The notes under the pieces are model-generated. The model was given only the letters and a program-made list of their open reading frames with translations, had not been told where the DNA came from and searched no databases. The position numbers and the translations under genes were made by a program. From assembly GCA_904420025.1 (NCBI GenBank), contig CAJFTW010000045.1, positions 1 through 53,816 on the forward strand: 53,816 nt of DNA. Direction: 5' to 3'. Each line of letters opens with the position of its first letter. Position 1 is the stretch's first letter. Positions 36,730 through 44,929 of this stretch are shown here, in pieces. This DNA comes from Candidatus Pseudolachnospira avium. GTDB lineage: Bacteria; Bacillota; Clostridia; Lachnospirales; Lachnospiraceae.

Positions 36730-38145
36730 TCAATCTTCTTCCCCCTCCCACTGGGTGTGAAAAGTACCGGGCCGGTCCACCCGCTGATACGTGTGGGCGC
36801 CAAAGCAGTCCCGCAGGGCCTGGATGAAGGAAACCGGCATCCGCTCCTGGCTCAGGGAATCCAGATAGTGGAGGGAGGCGGCAAAGCCCGGCAGAGAGAC
36901 GCCGGCCTGCTCCGCCTGGCCCAGGAACGCCGCCAGCTCCTCCCGCTGCCCCCAGACCTCCGCAAACTCCCGGCTGAATAGGATATCCTCCTCCTCCGCA
37001 GCCGCCTTCTGAATCCGGTTCAAAAGGGCGCAGCGGATAATGCAGCCATCTCTCCAGACCTGCGCCAGATCTCCCGGGTGGATCTGCCAGCCCATCTCTC
37101 CGGCTGTCTGGCGGATCAGGTCAAAGCCCTGGGAAAAACAGGTAATCATGCCCAGATACAGGGCCCGGCGCAGGGCCTTTTCGCCGGCAAGCGCTTCCGC
37201 AGCCAAAAACCGCGGCTGGCCAGCGCGCTGCGCCTCCCTCCGCCGCTCCGCTCCCCGGAGACGCCGCTCCCGGTTTCCGGACACATTCCGGGCGGACACC
37301 GCCTCATAGATGGTGGGAATATACACGCCCCGCTCGACCCCTTCCAGGGCCGTCCACTTGCCGGTCCCTTTCTGGCCGGCCACATCCAGGATTTTTTCCA
37401 CCAGCGGAGCGCCGTCCTCCGCCTTCTGCCCCATCACCTTCTCACTGATCTCCACCAGGTAGGAGTCCAGCTCCGTGTCCTTCCAGGCGGCAAAGGTCTT
37501 CCGGATCTGCTCCGCGTCCCAACCCAGGCCCTGGCCCATCCACTGGTAAGCCTCCGCCAACAGCTCCAAAATCCCATACTCAATGCCGTTGTGCACCATC
37601 TTCACATAGTGGCCGGCCCCGCCGGAGCCGATATAGGCGCAGCAGGGCTTTCCCTCCGCCTGGGCGGCCATGGCTGTGAGTAAGTCCTGGCAGAGGGCAT
37701 ACCCCTCCGGGCTGCCGCCGGCCATCATGCTGGGGCCGTAAAGAGCCCCCCGCTCTCCGCCGGATACCCCTACGCCCAGGTAATGGATCCCCTGGCAGCG
37801 GCACAGCTCCTCCCGCCGCTCCGTATCCCGGTAGTAGGAATTGCCCCCGTCCAGCACCACATCCCCGGGGGCCAGCCGGGGCAGCAGCTGCCCCAGCACC
37901 GCATCCACCGGCTTGCCGGCGGTGATCATCAAAAAAATGCGCCGGGGGCTCTCCAGAGACGCCAGCAGCGCCTCCTCGGACTCACAGACCACGGCCTGCT
38001 CCGCTTCCTCCCACTGGCGGAAATGCGCCCGCTCCGGCTCCGCCACACTGTACACCGCCACCCGGAACCCCTTCCGCAGCAGATTCCGGGCCAGACAGCT
38101 TCCCATTACCCCCAGGCCATACACAGCCACTTGACATGCTTCCAT
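36730..38145 (-). CDS. gnd: 6-phosphogluconate dehydrogenase, decarboxylating
   Basis: A 471-residue enzyme that oxidises 6-phosphogluconate to ribulose 5-phosphate and CO2 with NADP. Seen: the nucleotide-binding turn GLGVMGSCLARNL (residues 11-23), DGGNSYYRDTERR, GVSGGERGALYGPSMM, and the catalytic GAGHYVKMVHNGIEY with the Lys and His-Asn pair; the C-terminus keeps FGAHTYQR. Part of the C-terminal helical domain (around residues 290-310) is unusually Arg-rich (NRERRLRGAERRREAQR). The ATG has AGGAGG 5 bases upstream and lies 9 bases after the gntK stop. With gntK it forms a complete route from gluconate to the pentose phosphate pool. Confidence 0.96.
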   Translation of the reverse strand: MEACQVAVYGLGVMGSCLARNLLRKGFRVAVYSVAEPERAHFRQWEEAEQAVVCESEEALLASLESPRRIFLMITAGKPVDAVLGQLLPRLAPGDVVLDGGNSYYRDTERREELCRCQGIHYLGVGVSGGERGALYGPSMMAGGSPEGYALCQDLLTAMAAQAEGKPCCAYIGSGGAGHYVKMVHNGIEYGILELLAEAYQWMGQGLGWDAEQIRKTFAAWKDTELDSYLVEISEKVMGQKAEDGAPLVEKILDVAGQKGTGKWTALEGVERGVYIPTIYEAVSARNVSGNRERRLRGAERRREAQRAGQPRFLAAEALAGEKALRRALYLGMITCFSQGFDLIRQTAGEMGWQIHPGDLAQVWRDGCIIRCALLNRIQKAAAEEEDILFSREFAEVWGQREELAAFLGQAEQAGVSLPGFAASLHYLDSLSQERMPVSFIQALRDCFGAHTYQRVDRPGTFHTQWEGEED

Positions 38146-38154
38146 CTTCTCCTC

Positions 38155-39573
38155 CTATCGGACGCCGGTCCGCTGGTATGCGTCCCGGTATCGCTTGTAT
38201 TTTTCCCGATAATATGCCTCCATGGCCGGATTGGGCGCTGCCGTTCCTCCGGCTGCCGGCCGGTACTCTTCCAGAGAGTGCAGCTTCCCCAGGGCCCACC
38301 GGGCCGTCACCGCCGCCCCGGTCATGGATGCCTGGGCCACCGCGTCCAGCTCCAGCTCCCGTCCCAGAATGTCCGCGCACATCTGGGTCCAGCCGGGGGA
38401 CTGGAGAATCCCGCCGGAGAGGAAAATCCGCCGGGGCTCCCCGGCCTGCTCCTCCATCTGATCCAGGCAGTGCCGGAGACTGAACAGCACCCCCTCCTGC
38501 ACCGCCCGGTACAGCTGCCGCCGGGTATGATGGCCCTGGAGCCCCCAGAATCCGCCCCGGCGCTCCGCCTGCCAGCCGGGACAGCGCTCTCCCCACAAAA
38601 ATGGCAGGAACACCGGTGTATCCGCCTGCCAGTCCGCCGGGGCCTCCAGCGCCCCGTATCCCGCTCCGCCTGCCAGCTGTTCCCGGAACCAGTCCAGGCA
38701 GTTGCAGGCGCCGGATACCGCCGCCCCACAGAGCCAGGCCTCCGGGATCCGGTAACACCACAGCCCCGGCCACGTCCCCAACCGGGGAGCCGGGACCGTC
38801 ATACGCAGGGCTCCGGTGGTCCCCACGGACACCGTCAGCTCCCCTTCCCGGCAGGCGCCGGAGCCCACCTGGTTCATGCCGCCGTCCGGCAGAGCCGTGA
38901 GCACCGGGGTTCCCGGTTCCAGGCCCAGCATTGCCGCCCCCTCCGGAGAAAGGGGAAAGGTCTGGCGGCAGGATACCAGCGGTGGAAACTGCTCCAGGGA
39001 CAGGCCGCACAGCGCTCTCAACGGCTGGCTCCACTCCCCCCGCCGCAGGTCCAGCCAGCCGCTGCCGGAGGCCATGCACCGGTTGGACGCCCAATGGCCG
39101 GTGAGCCGCTCCAGGTTGTAGCTGCCCTGGTCGGAAATCCGGAAAGAACCCGGTAGCCGGCCCTGCTCCCGCAGCACCTGGTATTTAAAAAAAGGATAGC
39201 TGCCGTGGACCCCACAGCCGGTGATCTGATAAAAACGCTCCGAAAACATCTGATCTTTTTGCATGTTGGCCCCATACCCTGCCGCCCCTGGGTAGGACCA
39301 GAGATACACCGGGGAAAGGGCCTCTCCTCCGGGACCGCACAGCAGCAGGCTGTGCCAGGTGGTGGTCAGGGCCACCGCGTCTGCCCGGCGCCCTGCCGCC
39401 AGCTGCCGGCCCAGCCGAACGGCTGCCTGGAAGGATTGTTCTGCCTGGCAGGTTCCCTCCTGCACGGTACCGGGCGGGTAGGGAGCGGTCCGTACCTCCA
39501 CCGCACCCGTCTCCCCCGAGACCCACATGGCCTTGGCTGAGGTAGTACTGTTCTCCAAAACAAGGATCTGCAT
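38155..39573 (-). CDS. gntK: FGGY-family gluconate kinase
   Basis: A 472-residue sugar kinase that phosphorylates gluconate at C6 with ATP; the family also covers xylulose, glycerol and other polyol kinases, so the sugar is inferred from the downstream gnd and GntR genes. Seen: an N-terminal ENSTTSAKAMW phosphate-binding stretch, ALTTTWHSLLLC, an ISDQGSYNLERLTG block, GTTGALRM in the second ATPase half, and LSGGILQSPGW near the C-terminus. The ATG at 39573 is chosen because AAAAGGCGAG precedes it and the family N-terminus begins there, though the frame continues upstream. No gluconate permease gene is nearby. Confidence 0.88.
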   Translation of the reverse strand: MQILVLENSTTSAKAMWVSGETGAVEVRTAPYPPGTVQEGTCQAEQSFQAAVRLGRQLAAGRRADAVALTTTWHSLLLCGPGGEALSPVYLWSYPGAAGYGANMQKDQMFSERFYQITGCGVHGSYPFFKYQVLREQGRLPGSFRISDQGSYNLERLTGHWASNRCMASGSGWLDLRRGEWSQPLRALCGLSLEQFPPLVSCRQTFPLSPEGAAMLGLEPGTPVLTALPDGGMNQVGSGACREGELTVSVGTTGALRMTVPAPRLGTWPGLWCYRIPEAWLCGAAVSGACNCLDWFREQLAGGAGYGALEAPADWQADTPVFLPFLWGERCPGWQAERRGGFWGLQGHHTRRQLYRAVQEGVLFSLRHCLDQMEEQAGEPRRIFLSGGILQSPGWTQMCADILGRELELDAVAQASMTGAAVTARWALGKLHSLEEYRPAAGGTAAPNPAMEAYYREKYKRYRDAYQRTGVR

Positions 39574-39594
39574 ATCTCGCCTTTTCTTTCCTGC

Positions 39595-39645
39595 GCCAAC
39601 AGCCGGAGCGGTTCCGGTTGGTTGGCACATATTCATCTGATGTAT
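39595..39645 (-). promoter_or_regulatory. gntK leader: operator-like near-palindrome and hairpin
   Basis: ATTCATC-T-GATGTAT (39631-39645) is a near-perfect palindrome (one mismatch) at the predicted transcript start. Just downstream GCCAAC/GTTGGC enclosing CCGGA/TCCGG forms a hairpin (39595-39626). The GntR protein of the operon is the natural candidate ligand for the palindrome. Confidence 0.5.
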
Positions 39646-39648
39646 TTC

Positions 39649-39677
39649 AGCATACCGCCTCCACTTTCCTTTGTCAA
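39649..39677 (-). promoter_or_regulatory. Sigma-A promoter of the gluconate operon
   Basis: Minus strand: perfect TTGACA (39672-39677), 17-base spacer, TATGCT (39649-39654). The leader is about 70 bases. Confidence 0.8.
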
Positions 39678-39708
39678 GAGGGGAGCACACAATTTTTCTC
39701 CTTATAGA

Positions 39709-39746
39709 GAAAAATACCACCATGGCCGCTAAAGCCATGATGGTAT
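39709..39746 (-). terminator. Terminator of the surface-protein operon
   Basis: TACCACCATGGC / GCCATGATGGTA, a 12-bp stem with one mismatch and a 7-base loop (39715-39745), is followed on the minus strand by five T. It lies 58 bases after the TAA that ends the full-length surface-protein frame, not after the premature TAG. Confidence 0.75.
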
Positions 39747-39802
39747 TCTCCCGCTTGCAGGCTGGAACTGCCCGCTCTTTCTGGCCTGCCAAAGGCGCTT
39801 TG

Positions 39803-42800
39803 TTATGCCTCCGCGGAATCCTTATTCTTTCGCTTGTTGTAAACTAGGATTCCGGTCACGACACATCCGGAAACCGCCAGCAGCAGAATCCAGCGCACCA
39901 GGTTGCTGTCATCGCCGGTTTTCGGGCCCTGGCTGTCCGGATCGTTGTCGCCGTTGTTGTTGCTGTTGCCGCTGCCGTTCTGCCCGGTGGAATCCGTAGG
40001 GCTGGTAGGGCTCGTAGGGCTGGTGGGATCCGTAGGGTCCGTGGGATCTGTCGGGTTTGTAGGAGCCGTGGGGTCTGTCGGAGCCGTGGGGTCTGTCGGA
40101 GCCGTGGGGTCTGTCGGAGCCGTAGGGTTCGTGGGATCCGTGGGGTCTGTCGGGTCTGTGGGATCCGTAGGGTCCGTGGGATCCGTAGGGTCGGTAGGAT
40201 CCGTCGGGTCGCCGGCTGCGGTAAAATACTGCTTACCATCGATTAACGCCTACGCAATCACCGCCTCCTCCGCAAACGGCGAACCATTGATTTCGGTTGC
40301 ATCCGCTGCCATCTTGTCCCAGTCCGGCAGCCAGGTGCCATCGCCGGAAATCCATTCATCCAAAACGCTTACCGTTATCTCTCCGCTCGCAGGACGGGCG
40401 ATGAGCTTTCCCCCATAGTGGATGCTGTCCGTATATCCCGTTGCGGCTAACGTCCCGCCCGAGAGGATGATATTGCCGCCTGTGCCATCTCCGCCTTCCA
40501 GCGCACGGAGGCCGTTTCCGAATGAAAGATACTCACTACCTGTAGAGGCACCGTCGGCGCGGACATTGCCGCCGTTGATTACAATATCTCCCGCTTCCGC
40601 CATGATAGCGGTTACGCCTTCGTCGGCGCATCCTGCGCTTGCGTTCACAACCGTGTTTCTTCCTGTAATCGTGATGTCGCCGGTTTCGCTGTAAATTCCG
40701 TTTGAATACAGCGGGGTAACTCCGTCAACAGCATAAGGATCGTTCGCGGCGGTGACGCTGCCGCCGTTTATATGGATGTCGCTGTAAGCATAGATACCGT
40801 TTGCACTTCCATGCTCGGAACGCCCCACTGATGCAGTGACCTCGCCGCCGTTTATGGTAACGCCGTCAGCCTCTATGCCCGCGCTTGCCGCATCCTCAGA
40901 GTCGTGATGATTCACCGCTCTTCCACCAAGCGCAACCACGCTGCCGCTTTCAACGGTAAGGAAGCCGTCTATGTGAATGCCGGCGCTGTAATTTGCCTGA
41001 CCTCCTCTGGCGTACACCGTCGCGTTTTCGACCACGGCGTCGCCGTAGATTCTCATGCCGTAGCTGTCAGAGGCAGAGTTCTCGCCTTCGTCTACGGCAA
41101 GGCTACCCACAGCATCGATCTCACCGTCGGTGATTGCAAGGCTGCTGGCAACAATGCCGCAGCTTACCGCATATTCGCCCGTGGCTTCACCGCCGGTGGC
41201 GGTTACCGTGCCGCTCTCTATGATGATGTTTCCATCTAAGGGAGCTATACCGTAGCTGTATGCGTTACCCGTGGCTTCCACGTTGCCGCCGGTGGCGTTC
41301 AAGACGCCGTAGCCGGAGACGGAGATATCGCCGTAGGCACAAATTCCTAAACTTACGAAGGTTCCGTTTGCGTCGCCGCCATCCGGACCGTTGACAATAT
41401 TATTTCCGATCAGTTCGATCGCAAGGTCGGTTTCACAGCAAATGGCGGCTGCCGCTTCGTTGTGAAGCGAATATGAGCCCTGTGTGATCGTCGCACCGGC
41501 AATCGTCAGGGTTTCGCCGTCCCATTTAATGTTGTAGTCGTCCTCGTCGGCGCCCGTGACCGTCACCGCGCCGGTGGAGTCCGTCAGAGCATACGCGGGG
41601 GCTCCCGCGCTGCCTGAAAGGGTTATGTCTCCTACAAAGATTTCGACAGGCTCTGACGATCCGGAATCGGATTCTCCCGTGCCGGATGAGGTGGCGCTGA
41701 CCTCCAGATCGCAAAGACCTATCTCATCTTCATCGTATCCAAGGAAAGCCAGATAATAGTTCCCGGCTACGGGCGGGTTATAGCTCGCCGATTCACCGTT
41801 TCCATTTGAATTGTCGTTATCAAAGCTTTCCATTATGAAAAACCGACCGGGCGACGCTTCACGGTAGATTTCGATCACTGTGTCGACTACCGTGTCGCCG
41901 CTGCCGCGGAAGCCCATATTCAGCATCTGGCCGTCCGCCACTTCCACCTTGAGGAGCTTTCCGTATGTGGAATAGTCGTCGCCAAGGTCATAAAGCACCG
42001 CGCCCTCGCCGCCAAGGTCCACCTCGGTGCTGTAGGGAAGTGTTGTGATCTCTGTAAGGTCCGCAAAGCCATCCTCCAGCGTAGGCAGGACGATATTAAC
42101 CGTAATATCAGCCTCCACGGGGGCGTCCGGCAGCGGTTCGCCATTTTCGTCCCACAGCATGACGCTGATCCTCGTTGCCTCCGATGGATCGGATACCGTG
42201 AAACTGTTGGATCCTGCGGTGAAGCTGGTTTGGCTATAGCCGCTCCAGTCCGTGGGCGCGCTTTCCCCCTCATTCAGCAGAGCATAGGCGTAACTTCCGG
42301 CAAAATTGCTCTCAAAGGAGACCGTCAGCTGGCCGTTTTCGCGTACAGCGGTCAGGTCGGTGACCGTAGGGTTCGACAGACCGGTCAGGACTGTAACGGT
42401 GTCTTCTATAGTATATTCCTTCCCGTCCAGTTCATAAGTACCACTGACAAAGAAGCTTTTTGTCTTAGTCTCAACATCGCCCTCCAATATGGTAGAAGAA
42501 TACATTATTCCGCTATACGATTCTCCAGGCTGCAAATTCGGCTGTGCGCCATATATGATCCAATCGTTCAACCCACATCCATATCGGTAAATAGGTTCTT
42601 CGTTATGATTCGTGATAGAAATAACAAAATCGACCTGCTCTCCCTCCGTGTAATATTCGCCGTTTTGGGGAGTGCTTGTCACTTCATAACTCAGGGTAAC
42701 GCAGTTATCATCGGTTACCTCCTTCTTCTCCGCCAACACATGGACTGGCATCAGTGACAAGATCAGCACCAGGCTCAGCAGGATTGCCGTCCATCGTTTT

Positions 42801-42817
42801 TTCCTGGCCCTTTTCAT
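39803..42817 (-). pseudogene. Secreted beta-helix surface protein interrupted by an in-frame TAG before its stalk and cell-wall anchor
   Basis: The frame from the ATG at 42817 has 1004 codons before a TAA at 39803, but codon 856 (40250-40252) is TAG. Before it: a signal peptide (residues 1-29, ending VLA), about 350 residues of beta-sandwich-like sequence, then a long Ala/Gly/Thr-rich beta-helix region with repeated INGGxVTA-type turns. After it, still in frame: a short ALIDGKQYFTAAG segment, some 70 residues of Asp/Ala/Asn/Ser-Pro-Thr triplets, an Asn/Gly-rich piece, and GPKTGDD followed by a membrane segment and RKNK, which is a sortase signal with Gly in place of the usual Leu. AGGAGGAAGAG precedes the start, which overlaps the stop of the upstream gene. 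The 855-residue product would be secreted and released. Substrate and ligand unknown. Confidence 0.82.
39994..40210. repeat. Pro-Thr triplet repeat region (stalk of the surface protein)
   Basis: About 72 codons of 9-bp units encoding DPT, with APT, NPT and SPT variants, and a higher-order 18-bp unit in the middle (TDPTAP). It lies downstream of the in-frame TAG. Such tracts span the cell wall and can change in length. Confidence 0.85.
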
Positions 42818-43149
42818 GGCTTCTCTTCCTCCTTTCCTGTTATATCCGTTGGCGCCGGTTTTGCGCCGGACCGCATGGCTTCATTCTTGCATACCCCCAG
42901 CAGGCTGCCGGGGATTTGACGGTAATAGCGGCAGGCGCCGCAGTCGATACTGGTCGGCTCATGATCCACCGGGGCCGCATGGGGGCATGCATCCTCAATG
43001 GTCAACAGAATGGGGCGCCCCTCCCGGGTGTATGCCGGTTTTTCAATCAGGCTGCTGTAATCCTCCAGATATTTTTGAGAGCGTTCATCCCAATACACGG
43101 GAATCTCCAGAATGGTTCCCTCCATCTCATACCGTCTGACTTTTTCCAT
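42814..43149 (-). CDS. Small Cys-containing protein of unknown function
   Basis: A 111-residue protein. Cys55, Cys70, Cys73 and Cys87 form a possible zinc or iron site (a DCGACRYYR motif, then LLGVCKNE). The N-terminal half is charged with an EIPVYWDERSQKY stretch. No signal peptide or membrane segment. I do not recognise the family by name. GGAGGGGAG precedes the ATG, and its stop codon overlaps the start of the surface-protein gene (ATGA), so the two are translated together. It is the first gene of the operon whose promoter lies at 43225 and whose likely regulator is the LuxR protein upstream. A regulatory or accessory role is guesswork. Confidence 0.65.
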   Translation of the reverse strand: MEKVRRYEMEGTILEIPVYWDERSQKYLEDYSSLIEKPAYTREGRPILLTIEDACPHAAPVDHEPTSIDCGACRYYRQIPGSLLGVCKNEAMRSGAKPAPTDITGKEEEKP

Positions 43150-43224
43150 GGTCTCCCCTCCTTCCTCCTGTCTACGGTACGGGCAGAACGCCGCATTCCT
43201 GCGCCGCTATTCGATCTCAACTTC

Positions 43225-43280
43225 ATTATACCGAAAGAAAAAGGGGATTCCTATTACCCGTTTTGATCCCCAAAATGGGT
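43225..43280 (-). promoter_or_regulatory. Promoter region of the surface-protein operon with 9+9 bp dyad
   Basis: TATAAT on the minus strand at 43225-43230. Upstream, ACCCGTTTT (43256-43264) and AAAATGGGT (43272-43280) form an imperfect inverted repeat (one mismatch, 7-base spacer) placed just before the expected -35. The adjacent LuxR protein is the obvious candidate to bind it. The -35 is not clear, as is usual at activated promoters. Confidence 0.5.
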
Positions 43281-43306
43281 GATGCCCGCGGAATTCCGCG
43301 GGCATC
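43281..43306 (-). terminator. Perfect 26-bp palindrome after the LuxR gene
   Basis: GATGCCCGCGGAA and its exact complement lie 2 bases after the LuxR stop codon. The minus strand lacks a clean U run (ACCCATTTT follows), so it may be a weak terminator or an mRNA end stabiliser. Confidence 0.5.
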
Positions 43307-43308
43307 TT

Positions 43309-44592
43309 TCACTGCAGCATATATTGTTTCAGTTCTTTTCGGGTTTCCACATTCAATTTTCGCATTGCTTCCGAGATATGGCTTTTGACCGTATTGGCCG
43401 AGATATGCAGGTGTTCCGCAATCTCCTGGTTGCTCCAGCTCCTGGCGGCCAGCATGGCCATGGCAAACTCGGTGGTGGTCAGGTCATCGGCCACATCGTG
43501 CCCGGTGATCGGGTTGTGAACTCTACGCCATCCGGAAGAGAAACGGTAGGTAATGTCAATGATCCGCTTAAAATCCTTCGGCCATTGGGGTTTGATCACC
43601 GCCTCCAGCATGGCCCCCAGCAGGCCGTGATGCTCGCCGAAGCCTTCAATGAGGTCGTCCGGCCGGGCAATCTCCCACGCCGCCAGCAGGTGCTCCTGGG
43701 CCCGATCCGGCTGCTTCAGGCTCATATAGTCCATCACCGCTACCAGGTGCAGGTAAATGGCGGGGATGGGATAAGGCGCCGCCCCCATGGCAAGGGTGGC
43801 CTCCACCATGCCGGCGCTGTGGGCGTATTCCTCCTTCAGATAGAGGTAGTGGGCCTGCACATACATGGCAAAGGCCCGCAGCCCCGGCGGCAACAGGGGC
43901 AGGAAGCTCTGGGCATCCGGCATTTCCTCCGGCAGCGGCAGATGGAGCAGCACCGCCCCGGTGAAGGCAATGAAAGCAGCCGCCGCCCGGAACGGGGGAG
44001 CCTGCTCCCCGGCGGCGGCCAGGGAAGCATTCATCTCCCCCAGGGCAAACCGGGACTTGGGGATCTCGCCGATGGCAAGATTGGCGTAAGCGTAGATCAG
44101 GCAGGCCGAAAGCCGCGCCCCCATGTCAGGGGTAGTGAGATACGGCTCTGCCTCCTTTGCCGCCTCCTCCGGCCGGCCGCTGAAATAGTAGTATTCCGCC
44201 GTGGCAATGTCCCTCCGGGTACCTGCGGGCATCGCCTCCACCGCCTCCCGGCAATGGCCCGGCGCAAAGGCCGTATTCAGCAGGGGCATCAGGTTGGTGT
44301 GGTCCAGCAGGTTGGCATGGTCCGGCAGGCTGGCATGGCCCGGCAGACCGACTTGCCCCTGCAGGTTGGTGTGATCCAGCAGGCCGCCGGCTGCCGCCTC
44401 CGCCGGGGCGGATTGCGCCTGCCGCCGCGACTGGCGCGGGTCCACCGGCTTCTCCGCGTCCTCGGGGATGGCCCAGGACTTTCCAAACCGCTGGGCGCCG
44501 GGGATCCGCCCCTCCGAACAGTATTGATTGATCCGCCGCTGGGATACGCCCCATTTTTCCGCCGCCTCCCGGATGGAAAGATAACTCTTCAT
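43309..44592 (-). CDS. LuxR-type regulator with an additional N-terminal HTH
   Basis: A 427-residue regulator. Residues 1-48 form an excisionase/MerR-like HTH (SIREAAEKWGVSQRRINQYC, then GAQRFGKSWAIPEDAEKP). Residues 72-101 are five hexapeptide repeats ending in Leu. A helical, TPR-like middle (about 110-350) follows, and residues about 365-425 are a LuxR HTH (TEFAMAMLAARSWSNQEIAE, then LHISANTVKSHISEAMRKL). Two DNA-binding domains at opposite ends suggest it bridges sites or uses one for partner control. The ATG at 44592 is the family start; the ribosome site GGCGG is weak. It is the likely activator of the surface-protein operon next to it. Confidence 0.85.
   Translation of the reverse strand: MKSYLSIREAAEKWGVSQRRINQYCSEGRIPGAQRFGKSWAIPEDAEKPVDPRQSRRQAQSAPAEAAAGGLLDHTNLQGQVGLPGHASLPDHANLLDHTNLMPLLNTAFAPGHCREAVEAMPAGTRRDIATAEYYYFSGRPEEAAKEAEPYLTTPDMGARLSACLIYAYANLAIGEIPKSRFALGEMNASLAAAGEQAPPFRAAAAFIAFTGAVLLHLPLPEEMPDAQSFLPLLPPGLRAFAMYVQAHYLYLKEEYAHSAGMVEATLAMGAAPYPIPAIYLHLVAVMDYMSLKQPDRAQEHLLAAWEIARPDDLIEGFGEHHGLLGAMLEAVIKPQWPKDFKRIIDITYRFSSGWRRVHNPITGHDVADDLTTTEFAMAMLAARSWSNQEIAEHLHISANTVKSHISEAMRKLNVETRKELKQYMLQ
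44290..44379. repeat. 18-bp tandem repeat (five units) inside the LuxR gene
   Basis: Five in-frame 18-bp units encode hexapeptides of the pattern (L/P/Q)-(D/G)-(H/Q)-x-(N/S/G)-L. They form the linker between the N-terminal HTH and the helical middle. A whole-unit change in copy number would keep the frame and alter linker length. Confidence 0.8.
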
Positions 44593-44654
44593 GCTGCCAC
44601 CGCCTTCGTATTTCGATTTCAAAGAGAGGGGGCCTGTGCAAGCACAGCCCCCAT

Positions 44655-44892
44655 GACCTTTTGCCACTGGCATCATTATATGAGTTGGGGGGCAAAAGGT
44701 ATTTTGCCCCCCCATGATACCAGATTGCTCCGCACTGCGTGCTCCCGCAATCTGCAAAAACATTCATAATCCGCGCATTTTTCTACGAAAAATGGCTCCT
44801 TATTCATATTTTTGCGGGTCCCAAGGTCAAAAATCCTCCCGCAAGCGAGCTTGCGTCGGATTTCGACCTTTTGACCCTGGTATCATTATATA
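44655..44892. repeat. Intergenic dyad/direct-repeat block between the LuxR and EamA genes
   Basis: A 28-bp sequence beginning GACCTTTTG and ending ATCATTATAT occurs at 44655-44682 and, with four or five changes, at 44865-44892. Between them are GGGGGGCAAAA-GGTA-TTTTGCCCCCC (44687-44712, a perfect 11-bp stem) and a larger imperfect inverted repeat (44823-44870) centred on CGCAAGC-GA-GCTTGCG. No credible gene lies here. It resembles a dispersed non-coding repeat family; parts may end the EamA transcript. Confidence 0.6.
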
Positions 44893-44929
44893 CGGATGTC
44901 CGTAGATTTTCAACCTTTTCCTACTGCGG

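Noticed and set aside
40250-40252. TAG read as pyrrolysine
   Set aside because: TAG also ends hppA in this window, no pyl genes are present here, and the stop falls in a linker where no special residue is needed. A point mutation or simple readthrough is more likely.
39903-40418. Val-Gly-Ser repeat protein on the plus strand
   Set aside because: It is the complement of the Pro-Thr triplet tract of the surface protein, with no ribosome site or promoter.
44687-44712. Simple terminator of the EamA gene
   Set aside because: The 11-bp stem is strong but on the minus strand is followed by AACTCATATAATG, not a U run, and it lies more than 200 bases after the gene. It is listed as part of the repeat block instead.
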